Below, in pieces: positions 42,013 through 54,375 of a stretch of 64,000 bases of DNA. The notes under the pieces are model-generated. The model did not search any database. It was given only the letters and a program-made list of their open reading frames with translations, and was not told the DNA's origin. The DNA is from Silene latifolia. Its lineage: Eukaryota; Streptophyta; Magnoliopsida; Caryophyllales; Caryophyllaceae. The first letter of the stretch is position 1. Each line of letters opens with the position of its first letter. The DNA lies in assembly GCF_048544455.1 (NCBI RefSeq), contig NC_133536.1, positions 36,226,652 to 36,290,651 of the forward strand, given 5' to 3'. The translations under genes were made by a program, and so were the position numbers.

Positions 42013-43940
42013 GAGCCGCCACTTTGACTGAGGCTTGGACAAGGCGAAAGTCAAAGTATAGACATCAGGTCAATCGAAGATTACAACCTGACGACTATGG
42101 CGACGCGAGGCGGTTCAAGGGGTCTGAGCCAAGGAGCTGTCGTCGGGAACATTTTAGAGTCTGTCGACTTCCGGGAAGGGTCGTTTAAAGTCATTTAGTC
42201 TACATAAGGAAGCTCGCCAGCCATAAAAAGAGATCATACCTGAGACTTCTTTCCCGAGATGTTTCCGGAGGTGCATAGGATCTAAGGTTAAGCGTAGGAG
42301 CTAAGGTTAAGCGTAGGAGCTAAGGTTAAGACCTAAAAGATATGTAAGGATTGTGCTAGGGTGTGGGACCCTAAAGGAACGCATCGACGGGAAGGAGACC
42401 AAATATAAGTTCAACCTAAGGGTAACCAAGGTTTAGGTATAGGAACTCTAAGAAAAGGTGATCCTAAAGGGAAAAGGTGATCCTAAAGGAATATGATCCT
42501 AAAGGGAAAAGGTGATCTTAAAGGATTATGATCCTAAATGGAAAAGGTGATCCTAAAGGATTATGATCCTAAGGATAGAAGTGTATGAACTCTAGGAACT
42601 TTGGGAACCTAAAGAGCTAGGCGTATGAACCTGGGTGTACGAACCTAAAAGGACGTCTGGTATGGGAACTTAAATGATTATGAACCTAAGAGGAATGGGG
42701 ATCCTATGGTTAAGTTTAGGAACTACTGGGTTACTAATTCTTGTTTTAAACGTGCGCGCTTAAGCTTTCTGAGGTATGAGAACTCCAAAAGGATTTATGG
42801 GTTTATACACCTAAGGATGTTGGTGTGGGAGCTTAAAGGTTTATGAACCTAAAGGCAGCCATTTTGGGATCTAAGAATCTAGGGGTAAGAATCCTAATTT
42901 TGGGTTTACGAACCTAAGGAAGGAGCGCTAGTTTGGGAACTTCTGGAGAACGACACCTCTGCCGAACTCTGTGAGGAAACAATAATATCGAGGGTAGCAG
43001 GATGTTGGTAGAAACTGCTGGGGAATCTGCTTAGGTTGGTTTTTCAAACAAACTTCGGTAAAAACTTGAGATTGATGACAAACTCTATGTGTTGAGAGGA
43101 ACAATTGGCTGTCCTGAACTCTCGCTGGGGGAACATAATTGAGGCGTGTCAAAACACCTGTCAGAGAATATTCGCTCGTTGATGCAAGCGAAGTCTTGAG
43201 GTTGAATCTGCTTTTGATACTTACCTGCATGGTTAGTGGCCACACAAGAACGTAATCTAATTGAAAAAATAACACATACGCATGAGGAAACACATAGGTT
43301 TTGCAAAAGTTGTCTCTTTATAAAAGTTACTTAAAACTTGCTCAAATAAATTTGTCGTTTGTAATGCGTTATGCATATTCAATGAGCTTTAGTCACAGAA
43401 CTTGACACAACATCGACTCACTAGGATTCAAGATGATAGACTTAGGTTTGACTGACGCGACACTAACATAGATTTGACGCGACACAGGGGATGACCTTGA
43501 CAGACTTTGCCTACGTATGCGCAACCCCTAGCCAAGTGTGGGTGACAACGCGTATCAGTTCCAAAGGGTAGAAGAATTGCAATGGGTACATAAAAAGGCA
43601 AGGCATGAGCCATGGATCATCTGTCTACTTGGACATCTTTTGACATCGTTTGCTATAAAAGAGACTCCTCTTGAGGCACAATAACTTCGAGAATCGATCT
43701 AAGACCTTTGTCATCGTCCGGACCGAGCACTAGCTAGACTCAAATTAGAGAGGAGAATAAAAGAAGGGTGGCATCTCGGAAAAGAAGCCCCTAGGATGAG
43801 AAGATGACTCTGGAATTTGGTGAAAAAGGAGACTGGGCGACAAAAAGGAGCCCCCAGTAAAGAGGTGTTGGTTGTGGAAGGGATGTTAATTGAGGTTGGA
43901 AGGTTTAAAATTGGGATGGTTGATAATTGAGGTTGAAAGT
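42013..43940 (-). other. Spacer of element D2 with short tandem repeats
   Basis: Non-coding. It has three GGAGCTAAGGTTAAGCGTA-type units of 19 bp (about 42281-42332), about five GATCCTAAAGG units (42460-42570), and many dispersed GAACCTAAAGG-like units up to 42915. The part next to the LTR (42013-42230) mirrors the right spacer of D1 (30880-31084). I see no gene. Confidence 0.6.
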
Positions 43941-43949
43941 TGGGATGGT

Positions 43950-44125
43950 TGTGTCCATGAGGACTGCCTACGTATCCACGTGAAGTGAAATCAAACCAGA
44001 TCGTAGTTCTGAGGTTTGGCTAATTTTATTTGGGTGTTGCGGTTGTATCCTTCTTGTGTAAGAAAGGACTGCCTACGTATCCACCTGAAAAGGTGAAATC
44101 AAACCAGATCGTAGTTCAGGTGTGT
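43950..44125 (-). repeat. Two copies of the D-family hairpin motif
   Basis: On the minus strand both copies read CTACGATCTGGTTTGATTTC, a stem-loop, then GGATACGTAGGCAGTCC. The inner stems differ from D1: UUCAC/GUGGA in one and UUCACC/GGUGGA in the other, both still able to pair with G-U allowed. The outer CUACG/CGUAG pairing is kept. Confidence 0.75.
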
Positions 44126-45516
44126 GCCTATGCTTATGTTATCAGGACCTTAAAGTGTATGGGTCACGAGAGCATATTCCTTTGGTGACTCGAAGAATCG
44201 ATTTGAGGTAACTCTCTCTAATCATAGATCAAAGAGGTATAACTAAGTTTGTAAAAATTTCCTTGTCGTGTGAGCGCACTTAAAAAGTGGACCCTAAGGA
44301 TATTGGGTATATCCCGTTCTAGGTAGCAAAGTATCTGAAGACTCCGTATCTGGGTTAAGGTGAAACTTGATTGGATATTTGGAATGTGGAGCTCGGAAAT
44401 AAGAGGCTTTGATGAGCAACTCTCTGGAGCTTGATTTTGTGGAGTTAAGGCTTGATGAGATTATGGCTTGTAATGTGGCTTGGAAATAGAGTCTCTTGGC
44501 TTGATGTAGCCTGAGCACACAAAGGTAGGTTAATTGATGTTGGATTAAGTTTCCATGTCTTGGCCCTAAAGGATGGGTATACTTGACGAGCTTGAGAGGA
44601 TTCTCAAAATTCCCAACTATCTCTCTATAACGGTCTCGAGAAGGAATTAGGGTGTGTGATATGTGAAAGGCTAAGTGAGGGTGCTAGCTGACCATCTTCA
44701 TCGATGTCTTGATTCTGTATATAATTCAGCAGTATTCCGTATTTGGTTTTAGGCTTGTTCTTAATTCAGACTCAGATTCTTGGTCTAGAATATATCTCGG
44801 CTTTTTGCTCGGATTCTTGATTCAGGTTTTTGAAGATAACTTTGACTTTGGATATTGACATGGCTTGCTTGACTGAGCCTTCTTCTTTTGACTCTTTTGT
44901 CTTGGATTACGGGCATAACTGCTGCCTTGGATATTGACCAGTTTCTCTTGATTGAGCCTTTGTCTTTGATCATGGCTCGTATCGTCTTGGATTTTCTTGC
45001 TACCATGGATTTGGGTCAGACTAGCACCTTTGGTGTGAAATGGGTTGGTCTTTAGTAAACATGGGTTGTTTATTGTGTGGAATAGGCTTGCCTTCCGTCA
45101 TGAATCGTCAACAAGGGAGATGGTCTGGATTCGTCCTAGAATCTCTTGAGATAGGCTCGTCCTAAACTGGGGTTAGTGTGAGGCTTCTATTGCCAGACAT
45201 GGAATAGGTAAGAAAAGAACACGGAGTTTCAAGTCCTCTACAACTTGGAATGGAACATCATCTAAGTGCACTCACATCGACTGACATGCGTTGTTGTTGT
45301 TTGTTCATTTAAAAAAAACCAATTCTTGTTGTCACAGGAAAAGGATAATGGAAGAGATAGGATAGAATATGTGGATTGAAAAGTGTATTTTTATTGAAAT
45401 GAATAATAAATGTTTTAAACATAGACTCGAAGAGACATGTGACTCGTGGGACAGCCCCAGGTTGTCACTAGAAATGGAAGTGGAGAAAGATACTAGAACA
45501 ATTGGGGAAAGAAAGC
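44126..45516 (-). other. Left part of the D2 spacer (between gag and hairpins)
   Basis: Corresponds to the 16270-18277 part of D1 but lacks its 53-bp minisatellite. It shares the CCAGATACGGAGTC block (44335-44360, minus) and the box after gag reading ACCTGGGGCTGTCC on the minus strand (45452-45465). Short frames are not genes. Confidence 0.55.
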
Positions 45517-45768
45517 CTAAGACTCGGACTCGGACCCAGACTTTGACTCGATCTTAGATCTAGACTCGTAATCATCGGCCCATGCTTGAACATTTACTCT
45601 TTCAGCAACTGGCTTGGGCATCTGACTTTGAGCATTCACCCATTTGAGCACCTCATCCTCATCATTGGGAACACTGGAAGGATAATAGTCAAGAAGAGTT
45701 TCCTGATAAGTGGCATATCCATGAGGATTGCCTAACTTGCCATGTGGGCTAAAGGTTGAGAGGGACAA
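45517..45768 (-). pseudogene. Gag C-terminal tail of element D2
   Basis: The minus strand encodes LGNPHGYATYQETLLDYYPSS, EDEVLKWVNAQSQMPKP and an acidic ending SGSESES. D1 has the counterpart (SLIDYCPHI, SEVLKWVNAQNQ, SESESES at about 16090-16266). The insertion of element E at 45769 removes the upstream part; any codons right of that point belong to E's LTR. Confidence 0.75.
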
Positions 45769-47080
45769 TGTTGGGAAATGTGTCCTCAACAATAGTGCGA
45801 TCACATGATTTAAATATCATTATTAAATCTCATATAAAGAATACGTAAGGGATGATTCAATTATATAGTCAACTGATCAACATTAATCGGTAACGATTGG
45901 CTTGCTAGAGTTTGACGTTATCGTGTGGGACGGTGGTGGTCAGTTGATCCCTTAAGGTCACACCTAAAGGATGATGCCCTTATCTATAAAGTTGATTAAT
46001 TGTATGACGATGCAAGTTGATCAATTCCTTAAAATTGAACAATTCGATTTGTGAGAGAGAATAAATATCTTATTGTAATGGGATTAAATAAGATTTATTT
46101 TAGTAATAAAATGCTTTGTTACTAAAATTATTTATTGTTTGAGAAACAATAGAGATAGAAATGAATGGTTAATTATAATTACAAGGTATTGTGAATTATA
46201 ATCAAATGACCCATTTTATTTATGTGATCAAGTATCACTAGTCAATTTGTTGAATGTAATTTAATTAATTTATAAAATGATGTTTATGTGATAAATATGA
46301 ATTTAATTAATTAATAACATGTATCATACTACATGTGACATATTGTGTGACAAATGACAAATTGACAAAATAAAATGGTAGTCCATTTTATGTATATGGA
46401 CCGAAATAATGGAGGTGGAAGGTGTTAGTGGGTGAATTATTTTATGAGATAAAATGACCTAATCATGGCTAACCTATACTAGCTTACACACCTACACTAA
46501 GTAGACTTATATGCCTACAATTTGGAGAAGTGAAAAAGCATAAATAAAAGATGCCATCCTTGGCATTTTGTCTCCTCCAACCTTGCTCCTCCTCCTCTTA
46601 TTTGAGAATATGAGTTCTCTTATTTTCATTCATTCATTACCACATGCAAGTTCATGCATTATTCTTTTTCTCTCTTTATCTTCATCAAAACATGAGATTT
46701 TTGATCCAAATTGTTCATAAAAGATTACTAAAATTATTAATGTAATATATGAGTATTAGTAATCAATTTTAAGGTATACTATTAAATAAATATCTAGCAC
46801 ATATTGTTTAGTAGAGATATGGGATAGTCTTGGGTGCAATCAAGAGGAGAATCTCTACTTTGGGATTTTTGAATGTTCATCCATTATTGGAAAGCTCAAG
46901 AACTAACAAGAAGGAGATCTTGTTGGTGCCCATATGATGACCGAAATTCATATGGTGAGAATTCGATTTCTTCTCTAATTTTATTATTGTTTGCATGCAT
47001 AAGATCACAAATTAATTTTATGATTAAATTAACATAAAACATATATGAATATGTTAGTAAAGAGATCTAGATTTCCAACA
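45769..47080 (+). repeat. 5' LTR of element E (1312 bp)
   Basis: Runs from TGTTGGGAAATG to ATTTCCAACA, with a TGTTGG/CCAACA terminal inverted repeat. It matches 63002-64000 over its first kilobase. It has no coding content. Confidence 0.92.
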
Positions 47081-47095
47081 AGCGGTATCAAGAGC
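47081..47095 (+). other. Primer-binding site of element E
   Basis: AGCGGTATCAAGAGC directly after the LTR is a variant of the initiator-Met-type site TGGTATCAGAGC seen in copia elements. Confidence 0.75.
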
Positions 47096-50000
47096 ACAAG
47101 GTTGTTTGCATGCAAATCGGTTATTGTTTTTCCGAGTTATACGATTAACATATAAAACTCATAAATTTGTGTTATTATGATATATCACGAAAATCATCAT
47201 GCATGTTAAAATTTCTGTTCCTAAAATGTTTTTAGGATATTTTGGTTGATTTACGGATTTTTATTGTTCATACTATAAAATAATGGCATTAAAATATGAT
47301 TTTATGAGTAAAAATGTCATTTTCGGACTAAAATTAGCTAAACTTCGAATTTTCCAGTGATTTTTGGAAATGTTGTCACATATATTATTTTGAGATGACC
47401 TGTAAATTTTCATAATTTTTGGACTTCTTATGCTCGAAAAATGGATTTTTCATTATTAAATTCGGATTTAGGTGAAAAATAGGTTAATATGAGATAAATT
47501 TCGAATCTGGTCATATAAATTTAGTATGTTGTCACATGAAATTTTACAAGATGTGTGTAAAATAATAGGCTATAGTGAAGTCTTTTTGCATGATTTATGG
47601 ATTTTTGAAGAAAATAGCATGAATAGTGACTTTATTAGTGAAATATTGATAAAACATACTCTATGACTAAGGAAAAACATTATATATTGCATTTTATTAT
47701 CTTTTTCAGATCTAAAATTGAAAAGTTGATGTATATAATTTTTCACATGTTTTTATGATTATTTTAGTTAAAACCGATAAACCGCAACATTGTTTTTCCG
47801 GATAAAATTCGAAATTTTTAACCTAAGTTTTTGAACATTATGAGTGTCATGGTATTTTTCCAGAATGTTCATGAGTTTAAATTTCAAATTTTAAATTTAT
47901 TTGATATTTTTGTGTTTTATTTGAAGTTTATAGCTTATTTTTATTATAATTTTAAGTCCATTTATGAACAAATTTTAGTAATATGAGTTAATTATGGTCA
48001 AACTATTAGTGAAGACTAAATTTGAGTCCTAAGAGGTTAGGGTAATTAACTTATGCATAAATATGAATTTATGTAATTTTTGTGATTATAAAATGTTGAA
48101 TCACGCAAATCCGTAAAAACCGTGTAATATAAGATATTGGCTCCTTAAAGGCGATTTAGCATAAAATTGGGCATGTTCATACATATTATAATGCTGCATT
48201 TTATTTATGATTGTAATAATTTTATTTTATGTAATTTTGAATTATGTAAATTTTACTTAGTATGGCCTTAGTTTTTAATTGGTATTACCCGAAATGTATG
48301 GGAATATCAATTCGGTTGTAATTTTATTGTGATCTCGTATCACCGTCTTGTAATTTAATAGATTTATTTTATTAAAGTTACAAATGTATAATACCAAATT
48401 ATGTAATTTATTATGTAATTTTATTCATTTCGGAGTTCCCAAAGACGGATTTCTTCAAGATGGCGATACATAAAGACGGTGTTACCTCGAGATGCGTGCC
48501 ACAACCGAAGTTCAAGGGACCAATGGAGTTGGTTTCCGAATTTGTAATAGTTAAATAGTTTTTCTATTTTAGGAAGGCCATACTAGGATTTAATTTATGC
48601 TTTGCATTTTATTTATATGTCGCATGCATCGCTAAATCGCCATAACTAAAACATGCATCATCTTTTAATCGAGTATATCGACCGTGTCAATTATAATTAT
48701 CATAGTTCACCGCTTTAGTTCACTTAAAACGTGATAGATGATAAATTGACATGACCTCTCGCTAAAATAAACAATTGAGACATAGCCTTACCAAATAGTA
48801 GAAACCATGAAAATCTATTTCGCGAGGGAGTGCACTCGGCCCTACCGGGGTACAAACCTTGTTACGTAGGGGAAGTGGATGATAAATGTCTATCCACCGA
48901 ATTCATGTTGATAAGGGATGAATCGGCCCTACCGTGCCCAAGTTGATGTGGATTTGGATTCATGGACACATTTATTCGAAATTTGGATTGAGCTCAACGG
49001 AAGTATTCGTGACCGTAGTCGCATGTGTTCCGGGCTAAAGATAAATGTTAATGTAATTTTATCGACCAAGAGTTCTAAAAGTAGAATCGATTAAGGAGTT
49101 AATCCACCGAGTTATATTGATAAGGGATGAATCGGCCCTACCGTGCCCAAGTTAATATGAATTTGGATCTTGGAATCATTTATAATAGTTGGGTAGAGGT
49201 CACTATATAAATGCTTTACTTGTTAAATTATTTACAAGTATTATAAAAACGATAAATGCTAAGTTTTCCACTATTCCGTTATCATATTGTTCTATTTCTT
49301 TACCACAATTCATATACGATATCATTTCGATTTTTCAAATCTCCATTAAAACATCGTAACTAAAGACAAATATGAATTTGCTTCTAAAACCTCAAAAGAA
49401 CCATTGCTAAGGATCTCTTGTAAAGAGTATAGATTAAAGTTATTCATTATCAAACAGGTTTTTGATTCTTGACTAACACATCTACTTACAATGGATTGTT
49501 ATTCATATACTTAATTGAATTAAGTACCTTGAAGCGATAAAATATTTTGGTAATTATATTTGTCAGAATTCGTAATTGACCAAAATAACGCAACCACTTC
49601 AATGAAAGTTTTAAGACTAAAACGAACAAATGAAGAGTAATCTTCATGAATTCAATTTTGCTTCTCAAAGCAAAGACTCATTGAAATGAGTGGGAGCATT
49701 TTCTTAAACCGTTAAGATGAGGACGAGGTTCAAGAAGTAAAGATAATAATGGAATTGATACAAGGTAATGTTAAAAGTAAAGTTGTTGAGAATAGCTATA
49801 CTAAACCTATCAATCCCGACCGATAAAGTTTCCACTGTCTTAAATGTTGGACACTAGAAAGGAAACTACCCCAAATTATTGAAGAATCAACAAGTTAGTT
49901 GTAAGACATCTAATGGGACCTTCTTCTTTAAATGTTTATTTGATTAAACATAAATTTTGCTAGTACCACTTCGTCAATATTAGAAACCAGTGGAGGTTTT

Positions 50001-51274
50001 CATCATTATGTTTGATACATAGGATGATTAGAATATGACGACTAGCAACAACGAAGTCGAGAGATAGTCATTGTGTACTAAATCTAGTTTTCGGGTTTGG
50101 AGTTGTACTTAATTGTGACTATTAAGTACATAAACTCTAAATTAGAATACAAACTTGTTAAGAAACAAAAGAGGTTTCACTTTTGTGACCCTATACACCA
50201 CAGTTTGATGTATGGCTAGCCCATTATCAAGGTGATAATATTCTAAACCAAACTAGAATAATATATCATGAAGATGATGCAAGACTCAAATTGGTAACCC
50301 AAGATTAAACCTTAAATTTTGGAATGAAGAACGCAAAGAGTTATCGAGTACTCTTGAAACCATTAGATTGTTAATGGTATATGCGTATCTTGTATTCAAA
50401 GCAAGATGTCTCGTGCCTTTTGGTTGAAAAGGAGATCGAGGTTATAAATCATTGATCCATAATAGGTTGATCATTTTCTTTTACCAACGATTTAAGTTGA
50501 CGCTAATATGTTCACTTAATAAGGTAAATCTTTGATGAATTTCAAAGAGTTCAAGGAATCACGATTTAGTCGTGATGGGATTATCAAAGTGAAGACTTTG
50601 ATATAAGCCAAAAGAAATGTGATATAGTATCACAAGTTAATCTCTCTTAGCACGCATTATGGGATAATGTGTGGTTGGATAAGAAATCAAACGCTATTCG
50701 ATATGGTTTGGACTTCGATCAAGTTACTTTGAGTTACTTGATCCTTTTGGGGATTTTATCATTTTTGTCTAAATTATTTTTTCCACTAAATCGAATCATA
50801 TGAGATATGAAATGGTGAGGGTACCATGTTTGTAAGTTTTCACAAGAAACAAATGCTCATTTTTCCCTTTTCAATTATCACGAGTACGACGGGTTTGCGG
50901 CTCGTGAAGCTGTCTTTCTAAAATACAAGTTTATTTCTAGAAGACAGAATGGGAGAAATTATTCAAGAGCCACAATGAATGCCACAGAGAATGTTATGTC
51001 GCAAGAAACTGGTCTTTCTTGGCTACATGAGACGTTTTGTGTAAGACATTGTTTCTTCAAAACCTAGGAGGTTAAATTCGTCACTTGTTAAAAATGATGA
51101 ATTCATGCTACTTTTTAACAAAGTAAAGAGCTTATAACTTACAAAAGAAATTGTTTGATTCAAGTTGATTACTTCTAGAAAGTAATGAACATATGACTTA
51201 CATGAGAATATTTAAGTCACAACTCAATACAAGGCTTAGAGCCATGAAAATCCGAAATAAAAAGGCTTGATTAG
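47096..51274 (+). pseudogene. Leader and decayed gag-pol of element E, left part
   Basis: 4.2 kb, AT-rich, with no frame longer than about 60 codons. The first 1.3 kb looks like untranslated leader. A block with GATAAGGGATGAATCGGCCC is present twice, 210 bp apart (48892-48960 and 49102-49170). From about 49700 on, the base composition and repeated GAAGTC/AAGAGG codon-like texture suggest former gag-pol, but I could not assign domains. Position between primer site and the reverse transcriptase relic supports this. Confidence 0.5.
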
Positions 51275-52664
51275 TGATGCGTGTCTTTTATATAAGGTTT
51301 TCACCTCATTTTTACACGCATTTCTGTGCTTTTTATGTAGCATCTGGCTACAAATGCCCCCGAATATTCTACTTTGGTCCGTTTATTGTAATTTGCAGGA
51401 ATTGACCAAAGAGGAGCTAATTCGAGCCTTAACTGTCCCAATTGCACGCATTCATGGAAAGAAGAAGCTGAAGCTTGGAAATCTAACAATTGGAAGACGC
51501 GTGAGTTGAGTTTGGAAAGCATTTCAAAGTCCTAACATGCTTATATAGCTCGATCGAGTGGTTTGCTGCTCGATCGAATGCTTTACACACTCAAGATTGG
51601 TCGATCGACCAGTTTAAGGAGTCGATCAAGGGAGTTCTGCAAGCAGTGCTCGATCGAGAGGTTGTTCTAACTCGATCGAGTGATTTGGCGTTCGATCGAG
51701 TGATCTTTCTACTCGATCGAGGGGTTTTCGTGTGCTTTTGGTTTATTTCCGCCTAATCTTTTATGGGCTTTTGTAATCAGTCCATAGATTAGGTTTAAGA
51801 CGATTTTGCAAAGATAAGACCGAGGAGAACATCACGTTACTCCTATCTCTTCACTACGTACATTTCGACTGCTACTTCTGTCACTGTTCTTTGGATTTCT
51901 ATTCTCTACATTTGTCACTCGGATTCGGTATTATCAATCTAATTTATTTCTTAATCGTATTTACTGCTTTAAATCCTTTTTCTCCTTGCTTTATAATTGT
52001 TCAATCAGTCTCTTAATAGTTTATTCATCATGCTTAGTTTTAATTATTTGGTTATTGTAATTGTTAATCCGACGATTATGAGTAACTAATTTCCCTATGC
52101 TAAGACTATAGGGGATCCATAATTTGAAGGGAGAGTAATCGATTTACTAGGTTAATACCAAGATCACACGTCTTTGTTGTTTAAATGCTACAAATAATTG
52201 TAATTGCCTAATTGAGTCGACGCAATTAGACCCTTATTCTTAGTGGACCTTGACCTGGACCGAAAGGTTGGAAGAGGCAGACTAGTAGCGAACAATAGAG
52301 TATTGCAGCGAGGGCGAAAGTTAAACTGTTTACACTTTAGGGTGAATTAAGGACCGAAAGGTGACGTTCGCTACCCCTTAGACCGTCATCGCATTGATCC
52401 GGGACCTAGATTACTCGACCAGATGATTATGGTGAACCGCTTGTCTTAGCTATTCTCTTTTATCTGTTAAACTCCTTCCTTTTATTTCTCTTTTCCTTAT
52501 TCTCTTAGTTTAGAAATCACATTTTATAAACCCCCAAATTGGTTACCTTGGCGAACCTAGTTTTAGCAGACAATTTCCTACCTCTCTGTGGATTCGACCC
52601 GACTTCCCTAGCTATATTAGTTAGAGCCGCTTGGTTATTTTTGACAGTACGCGACGACGTGTCA
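51275..52664 (+). repeat. 5' LTR of element B
   Basis: Contains seven CTCGATCGAGTG-type motifs and one GTCGATCGACC at 51550-51725, and a CTTATATAGC TATA-like site at about 51540. It has no coding content; the 50-80-codon frames in it recur unchanged in the 3' LTR because the LTRs are alike. Confidence 0.93.
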
Positions 52665-52669
52665 AATTT

Positions 52670-52687
52670 TTGCGCCGTTGTTGGGAG
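52670..52687 (+). other. Primer-binding site of element B (degenerate tRNA-Asp type)
   Basis: TTGCGCCGTTGTTGGGAG, five bases after the LTR, keeps GCGCCGTTG from the Athila site but differs at about four positions from the exact form in element A. Confidence 0.7.
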
Positions 52688-52797
52688 GTGGCGCAATTTT
52701 GTTGCTTTAATTAAGTTTGTCTTTTGTCTCAAGGAATTTATTCCTTGAGGCTGATCTCATTTTCTGCAAAGTTTTGATCAGTTTTGCAGATTAGCTG

Positions 52798-53178
52798 TTG
52801 CTTCTAAAGTTGGTTGACAATATGCCTACGATTACAGAGCATACAGAGCCATGTGGTAGATGTGGCGAGGAAGGATATGACCTTTACGAATGTGTAGCAA
52901 GTATAGAGCGTGCTCTTGCTTACAAGAAGTACAAGCAAGGGGTTCCTTTTTCTCAGCTTTATGAAGAGATAAAGAGCGTCTCTGCCCCTTCTACGCCAGT
53001 ACCACAACCGGTCTCTCCCACTGCAAGAGAAGAAATTGCCGAGTTTAAATCCATTATGATGAGTATGTCACAGAAATCTGAAACTGTTATATCAGAATTG
53101 AAAGAACAAGTCGCGCAGTTGACACACGCGACGGATCAAGCCAAGTTTCTTCCAATTTGCGATCCAACGGTGCAATGA
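52798..53178 (+). pseudogene. gag remnant with zinc knuckle (element B)
   Basis: The likely start is Met9 (MPTITEHTEPCGRCG). The knuckle comes at once: CGRCGEEGYDLYEC, which fits C-x2-C-x4-H-x4-C except that His is Tyr. An IERALAYKKYKQGVPFSQLYEEI helix and a coiled-coil-like VISELKEQVAQL segment follow. The whole N-terminal and capsid part of Gag (over 250 codons in element A) is absent between the leader and the knuckle, so it was deleted. The frame ends at 53178 just before a frame change. Confidence 0.75.
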
Positions 53179-53511
53179 ACTTTCAAAATGACCCTCCTCA
53201 TGAAGAAGACGAGGTTTTGGCAGCTAATGGTGACTCGGATGATGATCTAGACGAGTTTTTGCAGAAATACTTGCTGCGTGTGCAAAGAACCACTGATCGA
53301 GCAACTCATCTACTCGATCGAGCGGTTCTAATCATCCAGTCACTCGATCGAGTGACAATGGCGGTCGATCGAGAAGCGCAGAATTCCAAGTTGGTCGATC
53401 GAGCGATAGTACTACTCGATCGAGGAACTCAGCTGAAGAAATCACTCGATCGAGTGAAGAACATGGTCGATCGAGCGATCAAAGTACTCGATCCAGTGCA
53501 TTAAGTGGCGG
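53179..53511 (+). pseudogene. Gag-protease linker rich in LDR/VDR repeats (element B)
   Basis: This region begins FQNDPPHEEDEVLAANGD, acidic, then about ten repeats such as LLDRAV, SLDRVT and AVDREA up to LDPVH. They are encoded by about ten TCGATCGA-type motifs at 53297-53495. Element A has SID/IDR repeats at the same point of its polyprotein. The peptide has no known domain. Confidence 0.7.
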
Positions 53512-53542
53512 AAATCCTAATTCAGTATCTAATACCGCCACC

Positions 53543-54375
53543 GTGTCATCTTCCCCTGCTGTGGAGACGTCACGCATTGATAAGGGTAAAGGAAATGTTG
53601 CGGGACCGCTCATCGCCACCAGGGTACCCTTCCCAAGTCGTCTGAAGGACGCAAGGATCGAGCAACAATACGGTAAGTTTGTGGACATCGTGAAGAACCT
53701 TCAGGTAACTGTCCCTTTTTCTGAACTTGTTACTCAGGTACCCACTTACGCTAAGTTTATGAAAGATATTGTGATGCGTAAGAGAAATTTGAGTGAATTT
53801 GAGACGATTTCATTTATGGAAGAGTCTAGTAACCTGCTGTTAAATAAGGCCCCTCCAAAAATGAAAGACCCGGGCAGCTTTTCTATTACCTGTGTCATAG
53901 GCAATATGGTTATTGATAAGGCCCTCTGTGATTTAGATGCCGTGTCGTGTCATGCCCCTTCCCGTCCGCAAGAAATCAAGATGAGTCATTTCAAAGTGAC
54001 TAACATTACCCTACGAGATGGTGATAGATCTCGTTAGGAGACCCTTAGGTGTCTTGGAGGATGTGCCTGTGAAAATAGGCAAGCTTTACATCCCAAAGAG
54101 ATTTCATTGTTTTGGATATAGATGAGGACACCCGGACCCAAATTATCTTAGGAAGACCATTCCTTTGTACAACCGTCCGTTATTGATGTCGATACAAGGG
54201 CGTCGACTCTTGCGATAGGAGATGACACTATCACATTTAGTTTGCCCAGTACTTTAGCCCACCCAATGATAGAGGACACTTGCTATTCGGTCGATATCAT
54301 TGATGAGTCTATTTATGACTTCTGGTCGGGTTCTTTTATGAAGGACCCACTAGAAGCTCTTATGCTCTTTGATGA
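53543..54375 (+). pseudogene. Aspartic protease region (element B)
   Basis: FVDIVKNLQVTVPFSELVTQVPTYAKFMKDIV matches element A's FENVIRNLNVQVPFLELVNQVPAYMKFMK. Then comes KALCDLDAVS, where A has KALCDLGAS; the active-site Gly is altered and the frame shifts there. Further pieces (GVLEDVPVKIGKLY, then a LGRPF-like segment near 54148) lie in other frames. It cannot yield an active protease. Confidence 0.8.

Larger units (their letters stand above)
39491..45768 (-). mobile_element. Element D2: gag-only Tat-like element, minus strand, truncated
   Basis: Minus-strand order from the right: gag end (45768-45517), spacer with two hairpin motifs, repeat blocks, polypurine tract (42026-42013), LTR (42012-39574), primer site (39573-39561), then about 70 bp of leader ending at the LINE. 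The same unusual order is found in D1. Element E is inserted at its right end (45769), so the rest of gag should lie beyond 64000. No pol gene is seen. Confidence 0.75.

Noticed and set aside
51267..51509. A frame of 60-80 codons found twice (also 59674-59856)
   Set aside because: It is within the two LTRs of element B; there is no domain, and the start falls outside the LTR in one copy.
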